DNA of 64,000 nucleotides, taken from Zingiber officinale. Taxonomy: Eukaryota > Streptophyta > Magnoliopsida > Zingiberales > Zingiberaceae. The position numbers and the translations under genes are program-made. The notes beneath the pieces are model-generated. The model was given only the letters and a program-made list of their open reading frames with translations, did no database searches and was not told where the DNA came from. The stretch is from positions 131,638,996-131,702,995 of the forward strand of contig NC_055990.1 in the NCBI RefSeq assembly GCF_018446385.1. Reading direction: 5' to 3'. Below, one piece after another: positions 37,601-49,600 of the stretch; position 1 is the first letter of the stretch; every line of letters begins with the position of its first letter.

Positions 37601-40600
37601 TTTGGCATGACTCGGAGCGAGATTGATCATTCTGTCTTTTATCGTCACTCATCTAATGGTTGCATCTACGTAGTGGTTTATGTTGATGATATTGTCATCA
37701 CAGGTAATGATCATCTTGAGATTTCACAAGTAAAACATCTTTTCAAACATTTCCAGACAAAGGATCTCGGCAAACTCAAATATTTCCTAGGGATAGAAGT
37801 AGCACAGTCTAAATATGGGATCATTATATCCCAAAGGAAGTATGCAATGGATATTCCGGAAGAAACAAGAATGTTAAACTCAAAGACAGTCGACAATCCC
37901 ATGGATCCTAATGTCAAGCTCCTACCAAATCAGGAGGAGCCTTTTTCAGATCCTGAACGGTACAGGCGATTAGTAGGGAAACTGAGCTACCTTACTGTCA
38001 CTCGTCCAGATATCTCATTTGCAGTAAGTGTAGTAAGTCAATTTCTCAACTCTCCATGCAAAGAACATTGGGATGCCGTGACTCGCATTATTCGATACAT
38101 CAGGGGTGCACCAGGAAAGGGTCTTCTATATGAAGACAAAGGACATACTCGAGTTGTGGGATATTCTGATGCAGATTGGGCAGGATCTCCCTCTGATAGA
38201 AGATCTACCTCTGGGTTTTGTATTTTTGTCGGAGGAAACCTTGTTTCTTGGAAAAGCAAAAAGGAGAATGTTGTGGCAAGATCTAGTGCAGAGGCAGAAT
38301 ATCGAGCTATGGCTATAACTAGTCAAGAACTTATATGGCTGAAACAATTGCTTCAGGAACTAAGGTTTGGAAAGGTTACACAAATGACACTCATGTGTGA
38401 CAACCAGGCTGTTATGCATATTGCCTCAAATCCAGTTTTCCATGAGAGAACAAAGCATATTGAAGTTGACTGTCACTTTATCAGAGAAAAAATCATATCT
38501 GGAGAAATATCTACTAGTTTTGTCAACTCACTTGATCAGCTAGCAGATATATTCACTAAGTCACTAAGAAGTTCCCAAATTGACTACATATGTAACAAAC
38601 TTGGTGCATATGATCTATATTCTCTAGCTTGAGGGGGAGTGTTAGAATATGTAAATATATAGGGGTATTTTTACAATTTGTGTTGTCTTCTTTTCTATAT
38701 AAAGGGTCTTACTCGTGGTACCCAAGACATGAGGTTCTATTTTAACAGAATAAAAAACGACAGAAAAGATCTGTGCCTATGCAAGTGGAAAATTCAACCC
38801 TCCAAAATCCACGATAGACGCAAAATTACACGCGGTCATGAATACCATGGAAGTATTAAAAATCTATTTTCTAGATAAAAAGGACCTAATCATCCGAACC
38901 GATTGTCAGGCTATTATTAGTTTCTTCAACAAGACAGCTAATAATAAACTATCAAGAGTCCGATGGATAGCATTCACCGATTATATTACCGGTGTCGGCA
39001 TCAATGTGCACTTCGAGCACATAGAAGGCAAAGATAACCTCTTAGCAGACTCCATATCAAGACTAATCACTTGTCTTATAGCTACAGGATGGCCAAAAGA
39101 GGAGAATCTCACAAACTTAGAGCTAGCAGCAATGGCCCTGACGGAAGTCAAAAACAAACTCGATGGCGGGATCCAGGACCAGTTAGCACAAATGATCCTC
39201 ACACTACAACAACAACTGAACACTACCAACAATTACTATAACAATCAAGGGAGTTGCCCAAATCTCTTGATGAATTCAATGCCCTCAGGGCCCAACTCTA
39301 CCAAACCCAACAGATGGCGACAAAAGAAGCATTACGAGCCCTGCAACAATTCAGGGCCCTCCATTCCTTAAAGTTGAAAGAATGCCAAAGGCTGAGCACA
39401 TCCGACAACTTTTGGAAAGACTGGTACCCAGCAATACAGCAAATCGACGACCAGTTGGAAACAGCTATACACCTCTTTAATGATGCAACTACACGGTTGG
39501 CCGCCTTCCCTCTCTAGAGTACAATGGAGCATGGTGGATCTTATCCCTTATGTAAAGCAACTTTATGTAAAGTAGATTATCGTGGCAAAGAATCTTATCC
39601 CTTATCCAGCTTTATGTAAAGTGTGATGGGAATCCTATCCCTTAGCCAGCAAGCCACAGAGAGCATCCTATTCTCTCTGGGCTCTCGCTCCTATATAAAG
39701 GAGCCTTATAACTCATCGCAAGGCATCAAGCGACCCCTTGAGCCTTCCTTTGAGAAGCTTGTAATCTCTGTAATACTAATAAGAAATCTGTGAATTTTCC
39801 ATATCTCTCCTTATCTTCTTATTTGAGTTGTTCTTGTTCCACTGTGCTTAAAGTAAGGCTCAAATAAGAAGATAAGGAGAGATATGGAAAACTCACAGAT
39901 TTTTTATTAGAATTGCAGAGATTACAAGCTTCTCAAAGTAAGGCTCAAGGGGTCGCTTGATGAGATAAGATTCTTTGCCACGATAACCTACTTTACATAA
40001 AGCTGCTTTACATAAGGGATAAGATCCCCCACGCTCCGTTGTACTCTAGAGAGGGAAGGCGGCCATCCGTGTAGTTGCATCATTAAAGACGTATATAGCT
40101 ATTTTCAGCTGGTCGTCGATTTGCTGTATTGCTGGGTACCAGTCTTTCCAAAAGTTGTCGGATGTGCTCAGCCTTCGGCATTCTTTCAGCTTTAAGGAAT
40201 GGAGGACCCTGAATTGTTGCAGGGCTCATAATGCTTCTTTTGTTGCCATCTGTTGGGTTTGGTAGAGTTGGGCCCTGAGGGCATTGAATTCATCAAGAGA
40301 TTTGGGCAACTCCCTTGATTGTTATAGTAATTGTTGGTAGTGTTCAGTTGTTGTTGTAGTGTAAGGATCATTTGTGCTAACTGGTCCTGGATCCCGCCAT
40401 TGAGTTTGTTTTTGACTTCCGTCAGGGCTACTGCCGCTAGCTCTAAGTTTGTGAGATTCTCCTCTTTTGGCCATCCTGTAGCTATAAGACAAGTGATTAG
40501 TCTTGATAAGGAGTCTGCTAAGAGATTATCTTTGCCTTCTATGTGCTCAAAGTGCACATTGATGCTGACACCGGTAATATAATCGGTGAATGCTATCCAT

Positions 40601-43600
40601 CGGACTCTTGATAGTTTATTATTAGCCGTCTTGTTGAAGAAACTAATAATAGCCCGCGTGTAATTCTGCGTCTATCGTGGATTTTGGAGGGTTGAATTTT
40701 CCACTTGCATAGGCACAGATCTTTTCTGTCGTTTTTGAGTCATATCTTTGTATTTTCCATTTGCAAATTCCTCCCCATCCCTCCATACAGCCATCTGTTT
40801 CCAAGATAATGAAACATTGTTCGGGCAGAACTTCTAATGTTGGCAATGTTTGGACTAACTGTTTGATCTGTTGCACTAATGCCCAGTCTCGTTGGTTCAT
40901 TCTTGTGTCTCCAGTTGGGCTAGTCTTTGCATATAAAGGGCTAAGCAGCTTTTCCCAGGTTCTGGATTTAGGCTCTGGCATAATTAAGAATATCAATCCA
41001 AGAATAAGGCCCTTTTTTCCATCAGACTGTGATTTCTGAATTCTGCGATCCTTTTGATTATATGTGGTTGCAACTTAATCTTGCGGTTTCAAAGAACTAC
41101 GCCAAGAAATTCTATTTCTGTTACCGCGATCTTCATTTTTGATAGACCGAGGATAAAGCCCATTTTCCTCACAAATTTGTAGCATAATCTTTAGATGCTT
41201 TACGTGCTCTTCTTTTGTTGGGAAGAAAACTAGTATATCATCAATATAAACGACAATGAAGTCCTCTGTAACTTTGAAGTAGATATCCATTTTTCTTTGG
41301 AATATCGCAAGGGCATTTTTAAGGTCGAATGACATCACCAACCATTCATATAGTCCATTTGGGACCAGAATGTTATTCACTCAATGGAGTTCGGGTGCAT
41401 TGCCACCTAGTGCAAACCACTTTAAGATCAAATTTCGAATAAATCTTACTGTGGCTTACCCGTTTTAGGATTATCGTAATGGCTGACAGACTGTATTGAT
41501 CTTTATTAGTTATATCATTCAGCCTTTTATAGTTGAACACCATATGCTCCTTTCCCTTCGTCTCTTTGCCTATTTCTAGATCAATGCTTGTCCCAGAGTT
41601 AACAATCATGGCTGTTGTTCTGTGCATGCTTTTGCTGTGTCTGCTTACACCAAGATCTAATAATGCTTTAATATGCTTTCTGAATGTGTCATGCAGTTGT
41701 GGCGTCACATGCTTCAAAGGTTGATCTTCTATGATAAAGTCTAGATTTTTAATATCCAGTTGACACATAACCTTGTTCCTGAACAAATGCTTAAGAGAAT
41801 CTTCACCTATGATCCCTGCTTCCTTCAATTTATTGAGTAATGGTTTGAACCTTGCCAGAAAAAACTCTTTGCTTTTTCCTATGTTGTAATATATTGCTTC
41901 CTGTATGTCAATATATTCATCCTCTTCAAGGTCCATTTTTTCAATTGTTGCTGACACTGAAGCCATAGGCTGGTACTAATTGTTGTTAGATTTTTGTAGA
42001 AAGTAACAATATTACCTTCTATCCGGACACCTCCTTGCATAAATTTTATGAAATTGCATTCGACTATCATTTAAATTCCGTCTCCTAGCTCCATTTTAAA
42101 GTTATATGTGTAGGGGATCCTAAAAGCATTATTGTTGATGTACATTCTCCCCCCTTTTAGCCTTTTAACAGCAGTCTGTTTAGAATTGATACCACTATAG
42201 TGTACCTCGAAGTTGTTTTTCTCCCGTGCTTCCTTTGGTACTGAATTTTCATGCAGCATGTTGTTGCTCCCGTATCCAAAATTGCTCGCACCTTGAATCT
42301 TGGGATATGTGGGATTTCAAATTCAATCTGTATATTATATAGCATATTTTTGACTAACCTTGGTTGTGGTCTATTTGCTTCTTCAGTTGCTGCCTTCAGT
42401 ATACTTTCCTGATAAAGGGTACTGATGATTTCTTCTTCCTCATTATCTTCCATCATTTGAGGCTCCTCCTCGCCTAATTTTTTGCTTGGGCTGGCAAATT
42501 CCTCTGCTAGTTCCTTTTCCATTTTGAGTTCCTCTACTTACTATTTGTAATAGGCTACTTCCTTTTTCAATCTTTCCATTTCTCCTTCACACCATCAGAT
42601 GTAATATTGCTGCTCCTGGATTAACTTCCGAGGAAAAAATGATACTGGTGATGCTGGGGCTACAAGTACCACTTGCTTGAAATAGTATGGCTGTGACCAT
42701 ACATTCTGGGCAATGGATTCTTGCCCTCTTCATGGACTTCCTTTTGCAGCAGACACAGTCATGTTGTTGTTGCACAAAAAGGTTATGCTGTCATTTATGT
42801 AAGCAGTTCATTTGGTGATCAGGCAGTTTTACCTATGGTCGGTAGCCTCCGTCTATTTCTCCAAGCATAGATATAAACTCCTATAATAGAGTTTGCAGGG
42901 GCCTTCCCATGTCTTCACAATCTTCTCCTTCTGAGGTACTGAAGATTGCATCACTTTGTTCTTCCCCTTCTTGGACTGAAATAATGTCATAATCTTCTGG
43001 GACTTCTAATTGCTCGAAGATGGCTACTCTTTTTATGTTCCTTTTGTCGTTGGGACATTCCTTGGCAAAATGCCCCTCTTGCCCACACAAGTAGCACTTG
43101 CAACGCTGGTTGCGTACTAAGTGCTTTCTCTTTTCTATTCGTACATGGGTATCATGAGATTTACCTTTATACGTCTTTAATCTTCTTACTTCTTCTCCTG
43201 TTTGCTGTATCCTGGTATTGGTATCTTACTGCAAAAAGGACAGGTTCTTCAAGGCTCTTTTGAAAACTGCATCTTTACATTCGTCTTTTAGGAACCTGTA
43301 AGCAAATAAAATTCTAAGCGTTATGCCTATAACTACTCCAGGATACTTTTGCTCAAAGACTTCTTTGATTCTTCTTCCAAGGTCTCCCCGCATTTTTAGC
43401 CCGAATTTTTCAAATAGCTCACTGTTGATGTAAAGCCTTCTAGTTTTTGTTGCAAGTCGCATATACTCATTCATGTACTGGATGATGTTCTTGACATTTC
43501 ACACGATAGTCTTTCAAGATCTCTATAGGAAGCATCTTGAATTACTTTGGATCCTTGCGCTGGGTCTTCTAGGGTGAATACCCTCCTCATTTGAGAGGAG

Positions 43601-46600
43601 ATGTTTTGGGTTCCTTCCCTCCCGTCTCCTGATGTAATCAGGACTTGGTATTCTATACTGTACTGCATTCGCCATTGGATCCATATAAGCTTTTCAACTT
43701 TTCCTAGGAGATTTTCCATGTATTCGATCTTGTAACGGACATCTGTAAAGCCTTAGCTTGAGACATGGTTCCTTGTGATTGACTGCTATTGTGCGAAGGC
43801 ATCATTAAATAGTCCCAGTTGGTCTGGGATTACAAACATGGCTCCTCCCGCCTGTTGAGCTGAAGGGAGTGTCCACATTTCATTGTTGTATCCTCCTTTA
43901 AATTTGGCTCTTTTAGCTCTTTCAAATGCAGGTTGTCTGGATGTTGAGGTGCTAATATTAACTGTTGGTGGGTAGCTTGGAGGCCCCATTGCCGTATCTA
44001 TAGTATATGGTGATGTTGCCGTAGTGATGGCGCTGAAATAAAGCTTTTCTGAGAGTCTTTGTACCGCCAAATAGTCTAATTCCTTTTCAGATTCTTGTTC
44101 TGCTTCATATCCTGTAGCTATGACATTAAAAGTTAGAAGAGAAATTGTACCTTCCTCAAAGAAAAAGGGGTTTGAAAATTCTTCTTCGTGTGCCTCAGGA
44201 CAATTATCCCATACTATTGGGTTTTGTTGGAATGGGTAGGTGAGATCTCCGTTGCTTTGAAGGGTTGGTTGAAGTCGACTGAAATAAGAACTTAACTCCT
44301 CTTCTTCTGCTTTTGTAAAGTAGAATGTAGTCTCATCAGTAGAGCCAAAAGCTCCACTACCTCTTGTTGTTTGGGAGAGTTCAATTTCTTCATGGACGCC
44401 GGCCATCAGTATTTGCTCAGTTATTAATTGAGCAATGCGTTCTCCTTGTTGAATATGCGCTGGTGGTCAGAATGATTAAATAAAAGTACTTTGATTTCAC
44501 CATGATAATCTGCATCAATAACCCCTGCTCCTACACCAAGGCCTCGCATCCATGCATTACCCAATCTTGGTGCTATCCGTCTATAAGTTCCCCAAGGGAG
44601 TTCACTAAAGTCTTCCCAAATGCACTCCAAGGGTGCTGGGACAACTGCTTCTTTTACAAAGAAGAAAAAATTTAAATTATGTTCAGTAAATGGTCAACGA
44701 GTCACAACAAATGGGCAAGATATGATCGTACTTAAAAATTGATGATCCACAAACAAATGGTATTTTAGCCTTCTATCTGTCTCCCCCAACTTGATGTTTT
44801 ACACATTCAAACTCATTGAAACCACTCTAAAAAGCAGCAAAAATGCAAGTCACCAAGCGGATCAGTAAACTGTAGTTTTCTTTCACTTCAATTGGTAAGC
44901 AATTTTTTTTATCAAACATACCCATTTTTCCTGTCAGTCTATATGAATTGAAACTACAATTACATAAATATGACTTACCATCTAATTACTTCCTTTTATT
45001 TCACAGATAAACTTCAGAGATACAAGTTGCTTAGTCAAAGTTAAATGGATAGTTGATTTGTAAAAAAAACATACCTGATACTGACGGTCTTGGAATACTC
45101 TTTCGGTGGTGCTTGTGTTCTCCTCCACTGTCTCCTTCATTTGGATTGCATTTACCTGGAAAGAAAATGTCTTAGCTCAACCACTTGAATTAAAAAAGTT
45201 GTTTAATTACCTAGAAATTTTTTACCCTAGAAATTTTTTACCTTTATGCGATATAATGGAGCATTAAATTCTTCATTGAACACAAAAGAATCCTCATCTT
45301 CGATCTCTCTTCCTTTTGGGATCTGCAGAACATAAGAGTTTTTGAATAAATAGATGAACATTCAACAACAACATGAGGATAGATTACCTTCTGTAGCACT
45401 CGAACTTTGCCACATGCTAATGATTGTAATGTCCTCCTCAACTCTTTACCATCAATGCCTGTAGAATCTTTAATGTCTTGAAAATTCAGCTTTTGAGTGT
45501 CATTGAAAAGCATGAGAACAACTGTCTGAAAACACAGGAATTCAAAAAGAATAAAAAATAATAATACTACATGTGTTACATCAGTTTTAATAGTAAATAT
45601 GCAGACTTACCTGGAACAATGAAACTGACAATTCTTTTTTCCCTTTTGGAAATTCTGCTTTCAGGACACAGTGGCCTAAGGAATTCTGCCACATTAAACG
45701 CCTACCATGGTACTTACTCAAATAGAACTCTTTGAATATGTCCTACGACGTACATAGAAATTAAAATGTTTCATATAATAGGACTCAGTTAAACAAAATC
45801 TGTTGTCACAGCATACCTGATAGACATTTAACTCATGAGGAAGCCGAATATCCATGGGTGGATATGTGGGCCAATACCTGGAAGAACCAGAAGGAGAAGT
45901 CGATGTTAAACAGAGCAACATAGTCAAGCTCACAGCATGTAAATTTAAAAATTTTGACAGACAATTAAACAGGCAACACACACCCGGTTGTCAGGACATG
46001 AACACTCATTTCAATACCAGTTGGAAGCTTTGTCCTAGCTTGGGATGACTGTTTAAAGGAGTCATTTATTTCTTTAGATAACTCAATATCCTGTGTAATT
46101 ATCAGTGTGAAACAATTACTTGCTTAGCCAAAAACCAACTAATAGAAACTGCCATAATAAAACTGATGAGAACTCTATTAGCAACTTTCTTGATAAGTGA
46201 TAACCTTTCACTTGTCTGACAAGTCAACTTGGAACTGCAATAACCATGATCATATGAAAAATACGTTTACCCAATTTATATATTTTTCATAGAAGTCATA
46301 AATATTACTTGGTTGGGCAGAAATAAGTCTAAGATGACTGGCCTTTACAGGAATTGCTATACAAACTAAAAAGAAACAATGTCACTATTTACTAAAACTT
46401 TGGATATAAATTGTAGAAATAGATTAACAAAGGGCCACAATTACATATGATACCAATTGGTTATTGTAGAATTCTGATATGATAAAGCTGAATGGACATT
46501 TACGACATGAGTATTCTATCATACTAGTGCATTTTATTCCTATGGCTGAGGTAGATAACTAGAGTCAGCATGACCACAGAATTAGAGTTACTAAAACTGC

Positions 46601-49600
46601 AGAAATCATTCAATCAGTCATCAAAAATAGCACCAGTATTGCCCTTATCAATTGATGGTGGATCTTATAGTCTGAGTGGCAATTATTGCCATTACAAACT
46701 TTGCTATATACAAGCACCTTGACTTTCAATAGATCTTGGGGCTTTATATGTCCTTTCCAGCAAAATGGTTGACCACAAAGTAACATGAGTGCATATTTTT
46801 GTTCCATCAGATGCACTTTCTAGTGGCCTTCAGAAAAAAACATAACACAGAAGTCTGACCCAGCATACAGTCATTCCTTTAGCTTGGGTGTTTCTGTTAT
46901 TGTGTCTAAATAGAATCACTAGTAGTTCACTCATCTAAATCTATATACCTTTTTTTTCAATCTACAGTTTTCCACATAGACAAACTAGGGTAACACAACC
47001 TGCCTTGACAAAATGAGTTTTATTACAAACCTGATGCTTTCTGATTAAATTTATATTTTTCATGACTAACCACATTATATAGATATTAAATAAATTTAGG
47101 ATCAAATTAAATATTCATCCAGAACTGCAATACAGCTAATTAAGAATTCTATAGACATTGATGTCAACCTATAAACCAACCTGAACACACTAGGTAGGTA
47201 GGGTCATCTTTTGACAAAATAAGGTTGGTTTAATGTTCAGCTTGAAGTATCAAAACCTTTTACTTCAATTACTGCATCTAAGTATGTCATTCAAGGTTCA
47301 TAGCGAGCTAAAATCAAGGGGTACTTTCAAACCAATTTAAAATAAAAAAGTGACATCCCAGAATAACAAAATTTCCATTTATTAGACAAGTAAAAATATA
47401 AGATAATAAATCCACTTACCCAAAACTAGTAACAAGGTAGCACAATATATAAAAAAGACAACTATGTTGTTAAGGGCAAAAGGACCTATGTGTAAATATA
47501 TAGGGAGTAAAGGAGCAATGGGTAATATTCTATATTCGTTATAATACATGTATAAGATAGAGGGGTGACAACCTAGGGTTCCTTATGGAATAATTGCCCC
47601 CTAATAACAACATGGTATTAGAGCTGTGCTGACCCAGTTAGTTTCCATTCCTGTTGCCATCCATCTTAGTCGTGTTGCCTTAAGCTCACTGCCCATCCGC
47701 TCATCGGTCTTGGTGTATGATGAGCACGACGGTTGTCTCGTTCTATGTTTGTCTCACGTTGCTTGATGTGTGTACTCGAGCCTAAACATACTTTGGAACT
47801 TTCTATGTCACCACTTTCTTCATCTGTGAGCACAAGAGGCAATCACGAACAATTTCTTGGGTGCATCATTCTGCACGTACCACAGTGTCACTGGAGAGTC
47901 AAAACCAGTGCTCTTCTCAATTTGGCATTGCATCCTGATCATAGCAGAAGTCCAGTTCCCTTTTGCCCCTCTCTCTCATCCTAGTACAAGGCTATTATAA
48001 ACATAGACTGATGAGTTGCAAGGGCGAAACCCTTTGTTCAGCGCATCACACAGCTTCACAGAAGCCCGCCACTTCCAAAGCCACTCAGGCCTTGTAATTC
48101 CAACAGTAGGTCTAGTGTGAGCAACAACTTCTCTTTCCTTGATGTTAGATGCTTGCCTCCATGAGCTCCCTTTGGTTGAGAATTGGTCTCTGCAGCTGTC
48201 ACCGCCACCAGAGTTCAAATTCTGTCCCAATCATGTTCTTCAAGACCTGTAAATTTTGACCCCACCAATTCACTAGTTTGATAGCCAACCCAGCCCACAT
48301 CTATAGTAAGTTTTCTTTTCCAGCATGGGTTGAACTTAGCGCAAGCCCATTACCTGCTTCACAATGATTCAGTCTAAATATTTGGCTCGACCCAGTGTCG
48401 TGAACAAGCACAGAGACAAAAGATGAGAAAGAGTAGGGGTGGACTATTTGGCATACCAAGGCCACTTCTAGTCATCAATTTTAGATACTTCATCGCCAGC
48501 TCAGCCGTACTGCCTGTTTATCCCATTCCTCAGGTTCTCTCCTTGGATCCTAAACTCAAAAGCCTCTAACAAAATCTTTGATAGCATATCATCTTTCTCT
48601 ACTTGCACCACCTACACACTCTGCCTATGATGGCAAAAAGCGAATACGCTCGCCCCCAGCGCCCCCCGCCAACCCGTCCCAGAACCTACACACTCTACCT
48701 ACACACTCTGCCTATGTCATGATAATCAGTGGGTTTTACTCATCAATTGAAGCCACCAGAGACTCATCAATTAAAGTCACCGAAGAAATTCTCTTTTCAC
48801 ACGTTACACCTATCTTCAGTTTCCATTTAATTTATTGTCTATCAATAAACTTACTAGATTGTAGCACTTTTGATGCTACTATTATATTTAAGATTTGAGA
48901 ATAGGCACTAATTGGCATAGAGAATGAGTATTGTAGATTGCTCCAAATGGATGTGACTCCCTTGTCTTAGGCTCTTTTGGATTTGCCATGTGCTTCTATA
49001 CGCATTGCTTTAGTTCATTTAGATGTTTGGGATCCAAGTTGAGTGCAAAGACAAAATATAAAGTCATGACCTTAGCAACATGCAAGCCCATTTGGCTCAA
49101 GCATCTAATAACCAAGATAGAATATGACTCTACAAAGTGAATGAAGTTTTGCTATAATAATCAAATTGTTATATATATATAGCCTTGAATCATGAGAGGA
49201 CAAAGCATATGATTTTTTTAATTAATTGTCACTTCACCAGAGAAAAAGTTTGATATGATGAGATTATTATCTATTTTGATAGTTCCAATGATTTGTTGAC
49301 CAAAACATTAAGAGGGGACTAAAGTTGAATATATTTATAATAAATTGGTTCTACAATATATCTGAACCCGCTTGAGGGAGAATATTATGGGAAAAGAACC
49401 TATGTGTAAATATGTAAATGGTAAGGAGCCAGTTGTAATATTTCATAGTCATAACCAGGAGCCACCAAGGGTTATAGAATAGTTCCCCCAATTTCAATAG
49501 TACCAAAAATGAGAACATAATAAGAATAAAATTCCTCTAGCTGGTAACCTAAAATCACAATCGTATAATAAATCAAGATAGTCATTTGTGATCACAACTA

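Larger units (their letters stand above)
35539..38747 (+). mobile_element. Copia retrotransposon, internally deleted, in viral RNase H
   Basis: Two 108-bp LTRs (35539-35646 and 38640-38747; TGTTAGAATATG...TTTTAACA) that differ at few positions flank gag and a reverse transcriptase/RNase H frame. The primer site and polypurine tract are in place. Total length is 3209 bp instead of the usual 4.5-5 kb, because protease and integrase are missing. The target duplication is GACTC (35534-35538) against GAATA (38748-38752), two changes. The right viral copy shows the uninterrupted site at about 40733-40745. Near-identical LTRs and a long intact reading frame make this one of the younger insertions in the window. 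Confidence 0.93.
26280..39863 (+). mobile_element. Endogenous badnavirus-like pararetrovirus, left copy (plus)
   Basis: An integrated caulimovirid genome in the large CUL4 intron. In order: leader with tRNA-Met primer site (26397), a small ORF (26799-27200), polyprotein remains with movement protein, dUTPase, capsid, zinc knuckle, aspartic protease, reverse transcriptase and RNase H, and a promoter/leader at the far end. A terminally redundant block of about 90 bp (26280-26370) recurs at 39770-39855, so slightly more than one genome unit is present. Subtracting the hAT (27933-31472) and Copia (35539-38747) insertions and their duplications leaves about 6.8 kb, close to badnavirus size. All long frames carry stops and frameshifts, so it is inactive. 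Start and end are judged from the shared block. Confidence 0.85.
39855..44605 (-). mobile_element. Endogenous badnavirus-like pararetrovirus, right copy (minus)
   Basis: An inverted, shorter copy of the same virus, about 4.75 kb, joined tail to tail to the left copy at about 39855-39866. In its own direction (high to low coordinates) it starts inside the dUTPase at about 44605 and runs through capsid, zinc knuckle, protease, reverse transcriptase and RNase H to the leader. Movement protein and small ORF are absent. It has neither the hAT nor the Copia insertion. It differs from the left copy at roughly one position in twenty by eye, with its own stops and frameshifts. About 125 bp of the promoter, including the TATA box, is missing (junction near 39968). 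Confidence 0.85.

Noticed and set aside
48001-48240. Minus-strand 84-codon open frame (47976-48230)
   Set aside because: Lies in the decayed interior of an old Copia remnant and shows no recognisable domain in either direction.
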